Positions 35,753 through 46,441 of a DNA stretch of 64,000 nt are shown one piece after another. How positions within the stretch are numbered: the first letter of the stretch is position 1; each line of letters begins with the position of its first letter. A model generated the notes under the pieces. It worked only from the letters and a program-made list of their open reading frames with translations, was not told the origin of the DNA and did no database searches. The DNA is taken from the NCBI RefSeq assembly GCF_016808095.1, contig NC_068979.1, forward strand, positions 19,126,501-19,190,500, in the 5' to 3' direction. The stretch is from Vigna angularis (Eukaryota; Streptophyta; Magnoliopsida; Fabales; Fabaceae). Position numbers and translations under genes: made by a program.

Positions 35753-37008
35753 CATTTTATCCTGCACTTTCAAAAATTTTATTTTTAATCTTCTAACATC
35801 TCATTTTATCCTTATTTTGCATCTTCAACTTTTTAAAAAATTTAACTTTTAACTTTAATAAATATTTTTTTATTTTTTTTTCTTATTAAAAACTCTACAC
35901 CATCTTAATAATAATTAAACTTAAAATTCAAATATTATTTAATATAATTTTATATTTTAACAATTATTAAAACATAATTTATATTATAATAATAGTTATA
36001 TTAAAAATATAAAAATAGAATAATTAAAATAAAAATCATAAAAATAAAAAAAAATTATATTAAATAATATAATTTAATATATTAAAATATTAAATTAAAT
36101 TAAATAATTATTAAAATTTAAATAAAAACAATCTAATATCAAATAAAATTATATTAAATAAAATATTTAAATACATTTAAATTATATTAAAATATTAAAT
36201 TAAACTAAATAATTATTAAAATTTAAATAAAAAATAAAATTTTAAAAACAATTATTCATTGGATATGATATCCGTAAGATAACTTATAGCATGTTTATAG
36301 AATAACAAATTTTAATTTGGTTTTTGTTTAAAATTTAATAATTATTAATTTTAATTTAATATTTTAATTTAATGTAATATATTTAAATATATTTAAGGTG
36401 ATTTTAAATATTACTTTTATTTTCATTATTATTATTCATATCTTAATTATTGTTATTCTAATTTTTTTAATAAAACTATTATAAAAATATAAATCATATT
36501 TTAATAATTTTTAAAATATAAATATAATAAATAATATTATAATTTTTATTTAAATTCAATATTTATTAAATTTTAAATAAAAAACAAAAGTGTTAATATA
36601 TTTTACGGATTTTAAACAAGTTTTTAAAATTTAATAATTATTTAATTTATTTTAATATAATTTAATATATTTGACTATATTAAATCAAATTTATTATTAT
36701 TATTATTTATTTTTTATTATTAATAATATTATTTTTATTATTTTATATTTATGTTTTTAATATAACTATTATTATAATATAAATCATATTTTAATAATTA
36801 TTAAAATATAAAATTATATTAATAATATTTAAATTTTAAATTAATTTAAATTATTATTAAGGTGGTGAAGAGTGGTTTTAATAAAAGAAAAAAAATAGAA
36901 AAATATTTATTAAAGTTAAAATAAAAGTTTTGAAAAAGTTAAAAGTACAAAATGAGATGTTAAAAGATTAAAGATGTAATTTTTGATGGTGCATTAGGAT
37001 TAAACAAA
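35753..37008. mobile_element. DNA-transposon-like element with ~170-bp inverted repeats and AT-rich core
   Basis: The left arm (about 35753-35920) and right arm (about 36845-37008) are imperfect reverse complements over about 170 bp; both contain TAACATCTCATTTT and TTAACTTTAATAAATATTTTT. The ~0.9-kb core is extremely AT-rich with many AATATTAAATTAAA-like units and no coding capacity. No convincing target duplication was found, so the outer limits are approximate. It resembles a long-TIR non-autonomous DNA element. Confidence 0.65.
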
Positions 37009-37292
37009 CAAGAAAACTCATCCACATATTTCGAAACAAATTTAGATGGACAAATTATAGTTTGATTGTTTATTCTTTCTGCACCGTAAATATTTCCAAT
37101 TGCACCTCCAAAGTTTTTAAAATAACCCTATTTTGTATAATTGACCTCTGGTTAACTAGTTATGAAATTCTTTTGGAATAAGTTTTCTGAAATTTCTTGA
37201 ACTTATTTTTTGAAACAATCGTTCTAGAATATATGAAATATATTATGGAATAAACTCTCCCAAATAGAAATTTTCAGAATAAGCTTTTCATA

Positions 37293-37338
<46 letters not shown>

Positions 37339-37805
37339 TTTCAAAATATATGAAATACATTTCTGAGTTGTCTCTTCTTCCTCTCCAGTGATGAATAAGA
37401 GTGTAGTGATGATGTGGTGCAATGTAGAAAATAATTTAGTAATTTTCTGTCAGTATAAGGGTTCAATTAATGATAATAGAACTGCGGGAAGTAAAAACAT
37501 AGTTTAGATGCTTTCCAATTTTTGAGTTTTGGTTTTTTCAAAATTTTAGTGTGTTTTTTTTTTAAATGTAATTTTTGGTATAATCTAATTTTTCAATTTT
37601 GCATATATTTTATCGTGATCCAGCTAATTCATAAATTCTATACGCAATGGAAGTACGATTAATAAAGAATTTGAATAATTAAAATAAAAGCAATAACGAA
37701 ATAAATATACACAAAAATGAAATATCAGATCAAAATTGTGAATTTTTTAAACACGGGAAGTACAATCACAACGAGGACAGAACCGCGAATCAAAATTATA
37801 CTTAT
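37009..37805. other. Intergenic with an (AT)n tract at 37297-37334
   Basis: No gene is seen. The AT microsatellite is about 38 bp. The segment ends at the Gypsy 5' LTR. Confidence 0.7.
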
Positions 37806-38450
37806 TGAATTGTACTTAGTGGAGACCGAATGATTAACATTTGGTACCGTTTGGTCCATCCACTCAGGACTGTTCAGTTCATCTGCTACAGTCAACCAGG
37901 TTAAAAATTGAGCCGCAATTGGGCTAGCGTTAAAGTTATTAGGCCAATAGTCCAACAAATGATAAAGTAATCAAGAATATCTAATTAAAGATATTGATGA
38001 ACATGTTATAAACAACCAACCAGATTTTTAGATAATCTGTTTATATTTTATTCTGTGTTTATATTCTATTGGGCTTATGTCAGCTTAAGGTCCATGAGAC
38101 AACTTATAAATAGAGAGTCAGGGCCACAAGCCAGGTACGTTCAACTCACACTTCCTGACACCCAAACATTCAATAGTGATAACCCTTCACTAAATACTCA
38201 ACTAAGAACCAAGGTTCTTCAAATTCACGCCTAACTTGAGCGTTAGAGTATCTTTTGCAGGTACCTCCCCCCTGGAGCACGAAGGCAACCGATCGGCCAA
38301 GACTGACGTGACCGAACGACCCAGATGGAAGTCAACCGAACGACTCAGACAGAAGAAAGGCAAGCTACTCAGGCGATCCCAGCTTTCGGAAAGAAGGAAG
38401 GCGCGTCGTAACAGGTTAGTTTCTCGGTCCCGTAAATTCATACAAAAACA
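37806..38450 (+). repeat. 5' LTR of the Gypsy element
   Basis: It contains TATAAATAGAG at about 38105-38115 as a likely TATA box, then a CCGAACG-rich leader. It aligns almost end to end with 40699-41325. Confidence 0.93.
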
Positions 38451-38470
38451 TTTCGGCGCCCACCGTGGGG
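38451..38470 (+). other. Primer-binding site of the Gypsy element
   Basis: TTTCGGCGCCCACCGTGGGG directly abuts the LTR end. TGGCGCCCACCGTGGGG-type sites are common in plant Gypsy elements. The primer tRNA is not assigned here. Confidence 0.75.
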
Positions 38471-38825
38471 CCGAGAGCAAGCAGAAGACGCCCAGATGAT
38501 GACCACGAGGAGCATGGATGAATAATAGAATACCAGAGATTTGATAGCGCAAATGCAAGCACAGATACAAGCACAGGCAAGAACCATACATGCGCAGGCG
38601 CAAGCACAACAAGAAATGCAGCAAAAGCACGCAGAGGAGGTTACGACGCTAAGGGCGAAACGAGTCCATACCGAGCGGTCCGCCTCAAACCATGAGAATG
38701 GAAACGAGGGAAGTTGTAATCAGTAGCCATCCCAGCACACCATCCCGAACGGTCGAGGAAGGAGAGGACCATCGCCCCTCCAAATCGTTCGGCCTTCCAG
38801 CTTACTCCCTTTTACGGCGACCATC

Positions 38826-39700
38826 ATGCAAACTCCAATGCCAGAGAAGAATCCTTCGGTATTAGAGAGGTATGATGGCTCAACGGATCCCAACAATCAT
38901 CTTAGGATCTTCACCAATGCAATGACGTTCTACACGGACAGTGATTCGGTCATATGCAGAGCCTTCTCCTTATCACTCAAGGACGAGGCATTGGAGTGGT
39001 ATAACACTCTTCCCGCAAACACAATGGATTGCTTCGCCACTGTAGAAACCCTCTTCAGAAGGCAATACGCCTCCAATCGAAAACAGGAGATAACACCAGC
39101 ATAATTGGTAAATACTAAATAGGAGAAAGGGGAAACTTTGAAGGTCTTTATGAAAAGGTATATTGAAACCGCATGACGAGTTAAAGGGGTTAATCACTCA
39201 TTTATTATCAACAATCTGCCTTCATGCCTGAGACCAGGATATTTTGCTGAAAAATTGTATGCGCGACCACCAAAAACTATGGAAGAGCTCCAAGAAATAG
39301 TAGATGAATTCATTCTATAGAGGATAGGTGAATCTCACAACGAAAGCAACAACACGAAGCTGATGTAAGCGGAAAGAGAAAGGACAACATACAAACGTTC
39401 AACGACTACAACAAGGGAGGGGGTTCTCGACCAAAGGACTTCCCCCGAATGCCAAAGTTTAATCATTACACAGCTATTAATGCACCCAGGGCAAAAATCC
39501 TTGATGAAGCCCTTAGTGTTGAACTTCTTTCGGTCAGGAAGCTTCATTCACCTTATAATGCTGATGGAAGAAAGCACTGCCAATACCATCAAAACCTGGG
39601 ACATACTACTGAAGAGTGTGTAACACTCAAAGATAAAATCGAAGAGCTGATTCGTGCGGGCCATCTCCGTAAGTATGTAAAGACGGATGGTCGCGGATAA
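38826..39700 (+). pseudogene. Gypsy Gag remnants
   Basis: The first block (38826-39104) carries the retrotransposon Gag core: LERYDGSTDPNNHLRIFTNA and FSLSLKDEALEWYNTLP, then FATVETLFRRQYASNRK. Homology continues past a stop (LKVFMKRYIETA; FAEKLYARPPKTMEELQEI to about 39320). The C-terminal block (39449-39700) has KHCQYHQNLGHTTEECVTLK, a Cys/His zinc-knuckle-like segment, then DKIEELIRAGHLRKYV. Several stops separate the blocks. The protein packaged the element's RNA when intact. Confidence 0.88.
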
Positions 39701-40089
39701 GAAGCTCATCAAGGTCTCCAAGAAGAAATACCGAACGACCGCATAGAAAGGAGGAGCGGAAACATAGGTGGAGTCGCAACTGCAACCATAGCTCTGACTG
39801 CACAATCCTGAGGCGTATCGACTAGAAGATTTGATGAAAAGTCTTTCCGAACACTAGGAATGCGACTCATCTCAAGTTTACATTAGTTGAAGTTTGATGT
39901 CATGTTTGATTTCAATTAAACTATTTTGACAAGACTTACGTGTTTACACTTTTGGTATGAATAAAGACAGAAAGTTCCTTTCAATTACATATGTTCAGTC
40001 ATTCGACTTCAGAAGTGTTGGCCATTCGGCCTCACAATGCAGATGACAAGATCCTGCCTACCACTCGGCCAAGTGGAGTCCAAAACCGA

Positions 40090-40520
40090 GAGATGAGGAA
40101 CGTTCATCATGAACGCTCACTCTTGTCCACAAAACCCAGAGAACGCTCTCCGAGAATCCTTGGTCCTAAACCGAGCGGTGAGGTTCTATACAGCCTCACT
40201 CTCGTCCTAAACCGAGCAGTGGGGAACGTTCTCCATGAACGCTCACTCTCGTACACAAAACCCAGGGAACGCTCTCCGAGAACCCCTAGTCCTAAACCGA
40301 GCGGTGAGGTTTTATACGGCCTCACTCTCGTCCTAAACCGAGCGGTGGGGAACGTTCTCTGTGAATGCTCACTCTCATCCACAAAACCCAGGGAACGCTC
40401 TTCGAGAACCCCTGGTCCTGAACCGAGCGGTGAGGTTCTATACGGCCTCACTCTCGTCCTAAATCGAGCGGTGGGGAACGTTCTCCGTGAACGCTCACTC
40501 TCGTCCACAGGTGTTCGGCC
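40090..40520 (+). repeat. 126-bp tandem repeat (about 3.4 copies) inside the Gypsy element
   Basis: The marker GTGGGGAACGTTCTC recurs at about 40216, 40342 and 40468, and in a variant form at 40092, giving a period of 126 bp. Because the period is a multiple of three, the array is open in a plus frame (39991-40617; 42-residue unit with KPRERSPRTP) and also in a minus frame (40613-40107). It is more likely a non-coding array than a protein. Confidence 0.93.
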
Positions 40521-40698
40521 ATTCAGTCTTAGGTATTTGGCCATTCGGCCCCTTATGCTCATCATTCTACAACCTCTTTTGAAGAAAACTGTTTCGGCAA
40601 CAACGAGCAACAACTAAAAACAGTCTCCCTCAAACTCATAAGTCCTATAGTTAACCACGGCTAAAGACGAACACTTAACTCAGACTTGGGGGGCATAA

Positions 40699-41325
40699 TG
40701 TATCGTACCTAGTGCTGACCGAACGATTAACATTTGACACCGTTCAGTCCATCCACTCAGGACCGTTCGGTTCATCCACTACAATCAACCAGGTCAAAGA
40801 TTGGGCCGCAATTGGGCCAACGTTTAAGTTATTGGGACAATAGTCCAGTAGATGATAAAATAATCAAGAATATCTAATTAAATATATTGATGAGAAGGTT
40901 ATAAACAACCAACCAGATTTTTAGATAATCTGTTTATATTCTATTGGGCTTATGTCAGCTTAAGGTCCATAGACAACTTATAAATAGAGAGCTAGGGCCA
41001 CAAGCCAGGTACGTTCAACTCACACTTACTGACACCAAAACATTCAATAGTGATAACCCTTCACTAAATACTCAACTAAGAAACCAAGGTTCTTCAAATT
41101 CACGCCTAACTTGAGTGTCGGAGTATCTTTTGCAGGTACCTCCCCCCTGGAGCACAAAGGCAACCAATTGCCCAAGACTGACGTGACCGAACGGCCCAGA
41201 CGGATGTCAACCGAACGACTCAGACAGAAGAAAGGCAAGTAGCTGAGGCAATTCCAGTTTTCAAAAAGAAGGAAGACGCGTCGTAACATGTTAGTTTCTC
41301 GGTTCTGTAAATTCATACAAAAACA
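40699..41325 (+). repeat. 3' LTR of the Gypsy element
   Basis: Homologue of 37806-38450, with substitutions and a small deletion near 40940. TATAAATAGAG at about 40980-40990 corresponds to the 5' copy. Confidence 0.93.
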
Positions 41326-42149
41326 ATTATGAATATGAAAAAAAATTAAAGTGAGATTATTGGTTTAATTATTTTCGAAGTTCTCTGATTTTATTTTAGT
41401 CTTCTTATTTGTAAAATTAAAATAATTGATTTTTTGTTATTATATTGTTTGAATGGTATTAAAAAACTTTTGACATAATACGTTATTTTTTAAAACTGTT
41501 TAACTAATTTAATATCAAGAGTCTGATTGTTTCAATTTTAAAAAAATAGATACAATTGAGAAAGAAACTAATAAATTGATTTGAGATTTTTTTCAAAAAG
41601 TAAGGATTTCTGAAATGATTAAGCCGATATTATTTTAATATAGATTTTAATTAGTAATAACTATTAGATTATGTAAATATAAAAGGTGGAAGTGTAATAA
41701 TAATGTGACTTTTCTAAAACATATACAGCAAATAATTTGTATATTTGTTAGAATCTATCTCTTTTATTCTGTCACTATAATTAAGATTCCTCTTTTCAGA
41801 AGAGTCAAATGGAAGAAGAATGCATAATTGAATGAAGAATGCATAATTGAATGAAGCAAGCTTGAGTTATGTGGTGTTTAGATAAATGGGGCAAAAGAAA
41901 GATAATGTTGTTCCATGTGCCTTAATTAAAAATAGAAAGTTGATGCATTATTGAGTACTCTCTCGCTCATGTCACTATTCAACTGTGAAATTGTGGTAAG
42001 TTTGGTACTGTGTTACTCAATCTAGGGAAGGTTTTCAAGTTCCATTACAAAAAAAATATATATTTTGAGTACTTAAATAAAAATAAAATATATTTTCAAC
42101 ACGTAATAAAATAATTTTAAAAAATTAATTAAAAATACTAAATTACATA
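41326..42149. other. AT-rich spacer, no gene seen
   Basis: A GAATGCATAATTGAATGAA unit is repeated twice in tandem at about 41817-41853. Nothing else is recognisable. Confidence 0.6.
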
Positions 42150-42523
42150 ACTCTTTAATAATGAAAATCCCTTTCTCATTGTATAATTTGTGGTTTAAGC
42201 CTAACTCAATTTCACAAAACCGGCTTGTAAGGTGAGGTTTGCACCTCACTTATATATATTATTGGGTGGTCCAATAGTGGCCCGATTGCGGGTGGAATAG
42301 AATGCTCACTTAGAACTCGCTAGGATAGGCTCTAACCATGACTCTGATACCATATTAGAAAGTGGATTTAAGCTTAACTCAACCCCACAAAACTTGTAAG
42401 GTGAGGTTTGCACCTCACTTATATATATATGGAAGAAAATTAGCGGTTAAAAAACTTTAATTCAATATAGTTTTCTAATCCTTAATTTATATAATGAGAG
42501 AGGGATTTTCATTATTAAAGAGT
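42150..42523. repeat. Inverted repeat (MITE-like) hosting a TRIM
   Basis: Arms 42150-42187 and 42487-42523 are near-perfect reverse complements (ACTCTTTAATAATGAAAATC, continuing about 17 bases with two or three mismatches). With the TRIM removed, the host would be a short hairpin element of about 130 bp. No target duplication was established. Confidence 0.75.
42191..42430 (-). mobile_element. TRIM (terminal-repeat retrotransposon in miniature)
   Basis: Two direct repeats, 42191-42259 and 42354-42430, share TTGTAAGGTGAGGTTTGCAC and neighbouring text. Immediately inside the right copy, on the minus strand, lies TGGTATCAGAGT (42352-42341), a textbook initiator tRNA-Met primer-binding site. That fixes the sense strand as minus and the right copy as the 5' LTR. 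The interior is under 100 bp and non-coding. The repeat resembles a TRIM-like sequence abundant in legumes. The outer LTR ends run into TA repeats and are not sharply defined. Confidence 0.8.
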
Positions 42524-42553
42524 GTATTTTGGTACATGGGTCCTATAGTTACA

Positions 42554-42945
42554 GACGAGTACTCCCTCCACCACTTCAGATGGCTGCTTGCATCACCACA
42601 CTTTTAAAAATTCGAAAACTATCCTTTATATTTTAAAAAATCCTATACTTTCTCACTTTTTTTCTTCAACAAATGTCGATATCCGTTGAAGAAAAAATTA
42701 TTCAACAGATATGTCATATCCGTTATAATCTATAAATTTATTAAAATATAATATTTAAATAAACTAAAAAAAAAACTTAGACGGATGTGGCATATCTGTT
42801 GAAGAATTTTTTCTTCAACAGATGTTGACATCTGTTGAAGAAAAAAAGTAAAGGTATAGAATTTCTTAAATATAAAAAGTAGTTTTGAAATTTTATAAAA
42901 ATGTGGTGGTGCAACGAACAATCTGAAGTGTAGGGAGTAACCCTC
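42554..42945. mobile_element. Mutator-type MITE, 392 bp, with internal hairpin
   Basis: Termini GACGAGTACTCCC and GAGGGTTACTCCC (right, reverse complement) are imperfect inverted repeats that continue through CTTCAGAT. Flanks ATAGTTACA (42545-42553) and ATATTTACA (42946-42954) are a 9-bp duplication with one mismatch. The arms at about 42660-42720 and 42780-42845 form a long imperfect hairpin built on TTCAACNGATGTNNANATC-like units, the same theme as in the MITE at 208-1145. Confidence 0.78.
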
Positions 42946-45454
42946 ATATTTACATAGTACTTTTGGTAAGTGGGCCTGGTTAGGCCATTCTATTGTTTGG
43001 GTAACTCAATGTTAAGCCCATTTTTATCCCTCCATAACTTTCTGCACCTCCATACTTTCTTCATGCACTTGCATAATTTATTTTTATTTCTGAATTCTAC
43101 AATATAAAAATAATATTTTATTTTTAAATTATATAGTTTGAAAGTATTCTTTTAAGAGAAAAAACAATATTTTTAAATTACATAATTTATAAATATTTTT
43201 TCATTTTTAAATTGTTCGTATGTGGAGCCAAACTATCCTAGAAGTCTTGATCACTCCATGGTGGATTTGAGATATTCTTCTTGAATGAGTAGGGGATATC
43301 TACAAGTATTCCGACCCTGAAGTGAGGACAAAAGTATACATAATTCTAGTGATAAATGAAAATTAAGACATCTTTTACTAAATCATCTTTATATATTTGA
43401 CTCTTATTAATTATCTTTAGGAACATTTAGATTTCTTCCAAAATGCTGATGAATATTTTATTATAATTATCGTAATGTTAACTAGAAAAATTTTGCCTTG
43501 TGAAATGCAACAAGTCCTTGTCCAAAATAGTCATGTATCATTGATATATCTCGTCTCACCTATAAATTGACATGGCCAAAATCTATATAGAGCTCTCTCA
43601 TTAAGTTGTCTTGGCCGAAATGTATAAGATCTTATACAATTCACTTTTATCAAATAGTAATCAAGATGTATTAGGCTAAGACAATATACAATATATATAA
43701 ATTATATAATTTAATAAAATAAAAAATATAAAAACACAATAAAAGATTATGAAAAGAAAAAAATCATAGACTTATGGATACCATTTATCACATATCCGTC
43801 CTCAATAAAATAAACAACAGTGTATTTTTTATTAAAAATAATTGTATTTCACTTTGTAATTAATTTCTTTTAATCAAATCACAATTTCCTATTAAGAAAA
43901 TAGATTTTATATTTTATTTTCATGTGAAGGCAAATAAAAAAATATTTTATTTTAATTAAAAAATCACTTATCTTTGATTTAAATTAAAAGAAAGGAGGGG
44001 AGTGAGAAAAATGGAAAAAGAGAGAGAGAAGAAGTAAATATATACTAGGAAAGTATTGAAGGTAAAGAAAAAGAACCACAATTCTCTTTCCTTCAAAATG
44101 TGTGAAGAAATATACAAAAAATAATAATAAAACAATGTATAATCTATCATATCGTTCACCTAATTAATTTTTTTATATATTGTAGTTATTTTAATATCAA
44201 ATAACCTCATATGAGGTTTAATTCTTTCCATATATAACAAATAAATAAAATAAAATAATATTATAGGAAAATGATTACTTTTTACTATTTATTTGAACTA
44301 CATAGTTTTTTTTTTCATTCTCCCTTTTCTCTCTATTTTATTCACGGAGCAGAATATTAAAAAGATAACGTGGTATTTGAGATGTTCATGGGAAAGTGTT
44401 TAACATACTTTAGGATCACTAATTAAAAAATCTTAATTAAACTCGCATCTTAAATTTGAAATCATATATATGATTCAGGTAATGAAATGTTTCACACAAC
44501 ATTTTTTTTTTAAGAAAGCACTGAACATTCATACTCCCAAACGTTAAATAATTACTGACACTCACGAAGTTCGTCGACATAGGAATATAATGTTTGAGGT
44601 AATAATTTATGAACCGCTGGAAGTTGTTTTAAAGCGTGTGGTCAATTGCCAACTATATATCAGTTGGATGCAGAATATAAACATTATTTGTCAATTAATT
44701 AAATTTAAATAAATAATCACTTAAAAGATACAAAATAATAAAGTAATTATTTAATTTAAAATCAGTTACTTAAATATTAAAGTTAAAAAATTATATAAAA
44801 AATTCTCTTTATTAATGCTATAGATAACACGTCTCTTTTTCCCGCTTGTTATAATACAATTGGTTCATGAGTTAGTTATAACATTTATAATGTTAGTGAT
44901 TTTTAAATTGTGAATCTATCATGAACCCATAATCAATTTGTACTTAAAAATCTGATAACTTAGATAAAGCCATCTTTGTCAAGAAGTGCAATAACTAGAG
45001 CATTAATTTTGTACAGGATGAGTCAACTGCTAAAAATATCTTGAGACCACAATAAATTTGAGTATCATTTGTTCCATCCAGTGAACAAACTCTCCCATTT
45101 AACGTACTTCTGTATCTATAAGAAATGGAACCCTTTTTATTTAATTAATAATACATTTTTATTTTGATTATAAATTCATCAAATAATATCATTAAAATTA
45201 ATCATTACATATATAAAGTATTATTTATTTTAGAATTTATCCATTACGATTCTAGGATTAAAAAAAAAAAAACGTTTTAAGAATGATATTTACTGCTAAG
45301 ATTTTCGTATTATAATCATTCATATATTTGATTTAATGTTAATATGGAATGAGTTTATTTTCTATTAACGAATCAATATTTGTTTGTTCACTAATTTATA
45401 TTACATTGTTGAAGAAGAAAAGGAAAGACAAATTTGAGGATGGAATGTATTCGT

Positions 45455-45458
<4 letters not shown>
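42946..45458. other. AT-rich intergenic DNA, no gene seen
   Basis: Only short frames of simple composition occur. No bounded repeat or RNA gene was recognised. Confidence 0.6.

Positions 45459-45544
<86 letters not shown>
45459..45544. repeat. (AT)n microsatellite, ~86 bp
   Basis: Uninterrupted AT dinucleotide run abutting the left arm of the long-TIR element. It seems expanded from a TATATATAA still visible outside the right arm (about 46444-46453). Confidence 0.97.
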
Positions 45545-45546
<2 letters not shown>

Positions 45547-46441
45547 GTTTAAGGTTAAGAGTATTTTAATAATTTTCATTTTCAAAACTAAAAAAAAAAA
45601 AAAAGAAACCCCCAAATCCTTACTCACCTCTCTCATTCCTCTCAACCCTTTTTCTTTCATCTTTCTCACTCAAATCTTTTCTCTGTCATCCCTACTGTAG
45701 TCCAAATTGAAAAAATGAGAAACACTTGCCGTTAAACAATCTTACAAAAAAATGATTTTATAATGAGTTTTCATCTTATAATTTTTGTCGTATCTAATTT
45801 TATCCAATTTTCACAAGCATAAAGGAATTGGTAATTGACCTGGAAAAAATCAGAAATACTCGTTAAACAATTTCTTACAAAAACTGATTTTATAATGAGT
45901 TTTTATTTTATAATTTTTGTCTTATCTAATTTTATCTAATTTTCACAAGCATAATGACATCAAAGAAATTGGTAATTGGCCTGGAAAAAATCAGAAACAC
46001 TCGTTGTTAAACAATTTCTTACAAAAAATGACTTTATAATGAGTTTTCATTTTATAATTTTTGTCGTATATAATTTTATCTAATTTTCACAAGCATAATG
46101 ACATCCGAAAGAATTGGTAATTGGCCTGGAGGGTTTTTTTTAGAGATAATGATTCAACATATGCAGATGATGAAATTAGAGAGGTTAATGAAGATGGTGA
46201 AATTGAAGAGATCTTGAATGAACATTTGTCTGAAGGTGACTATGTCAATGACTCAACTCTTTACAAAGGCAAATTGGAGCTACAGTAGGGATGACAGAGA
46301 AAAGTTGGAGTGAGAGAGATGAAAGAGAAATAATTGAGAGGAATGAGAGAGGTGAGTAAGGGTTTGGGGGTTTCTTTTTTTTTTTTTTAAGTTTTGAGAA
46401 TGAAAATTATTAAAATACCCTTAACCTTAAAACTTAGAATC
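45545..46441. mobile_element. Non-autonomous DNA element with ~165-bp inverted repeats and internal tandem array
   Basis: The left arm (45545-45710) and right arm (46276-46441) are reverse complements at high identity, including GTATTTTAATAATTTTCATT and TCTGTCATCCCTACTGTAG. Inside are three tandem copies (45714-46120, period about 130 bp) marked by CTAATTTTCACAAGCATAA-like text. After them a short open stretch (46141-46285) encodes an acidic peptide with DDEIREVNEDGEIEEIL and ends in the right arm; it may be a scrap of a MuDR-type transposase N-terminus, but that is weak. No target duplication was identified. Confidence 0.75.

Larger units (their letters stand above)
37806..41325 (+). mobile_element. 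Non-autonomous Ty3/Gypsy element, gag-only, two LTRs
   Basis: 5' LTR 37806-38450 and 3' LTR 40699-41325 are clear homologues (about 630-645 bp) starting TG and ending ACAAAAACA. The flanking 5-mers CTTAT and ATTAT are a target duplication with one mismatch. A primer-binding-site-like GGCGCCCACCGTGGGG follows the 5' LTR and a polypurine run TTGGGGGGCA precedes the 3' LTR. The 2.25-kb interior encodes only Gag pieces; no protease, reverse transcriptase or integrase is seen. A 126-bp tandem repeat sits between gag and the 3' LTR. Layout suggests a Tat/Ogre- or Athila-like lineage and trans-mobilisation. Confidence 0.93.

Noticed and set aside
35218..35796. 192-codon plus-strand frame
   Set aside because: It lies antisense to the NFD6-like exons 1 and 2, which have correct splice sites and family motifs; the plus frame has no recognisable domain.
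45349..45700. Frames encoding poly Ile-Tyr
   Set aside because: They only translate the (AT)n microsatellite.
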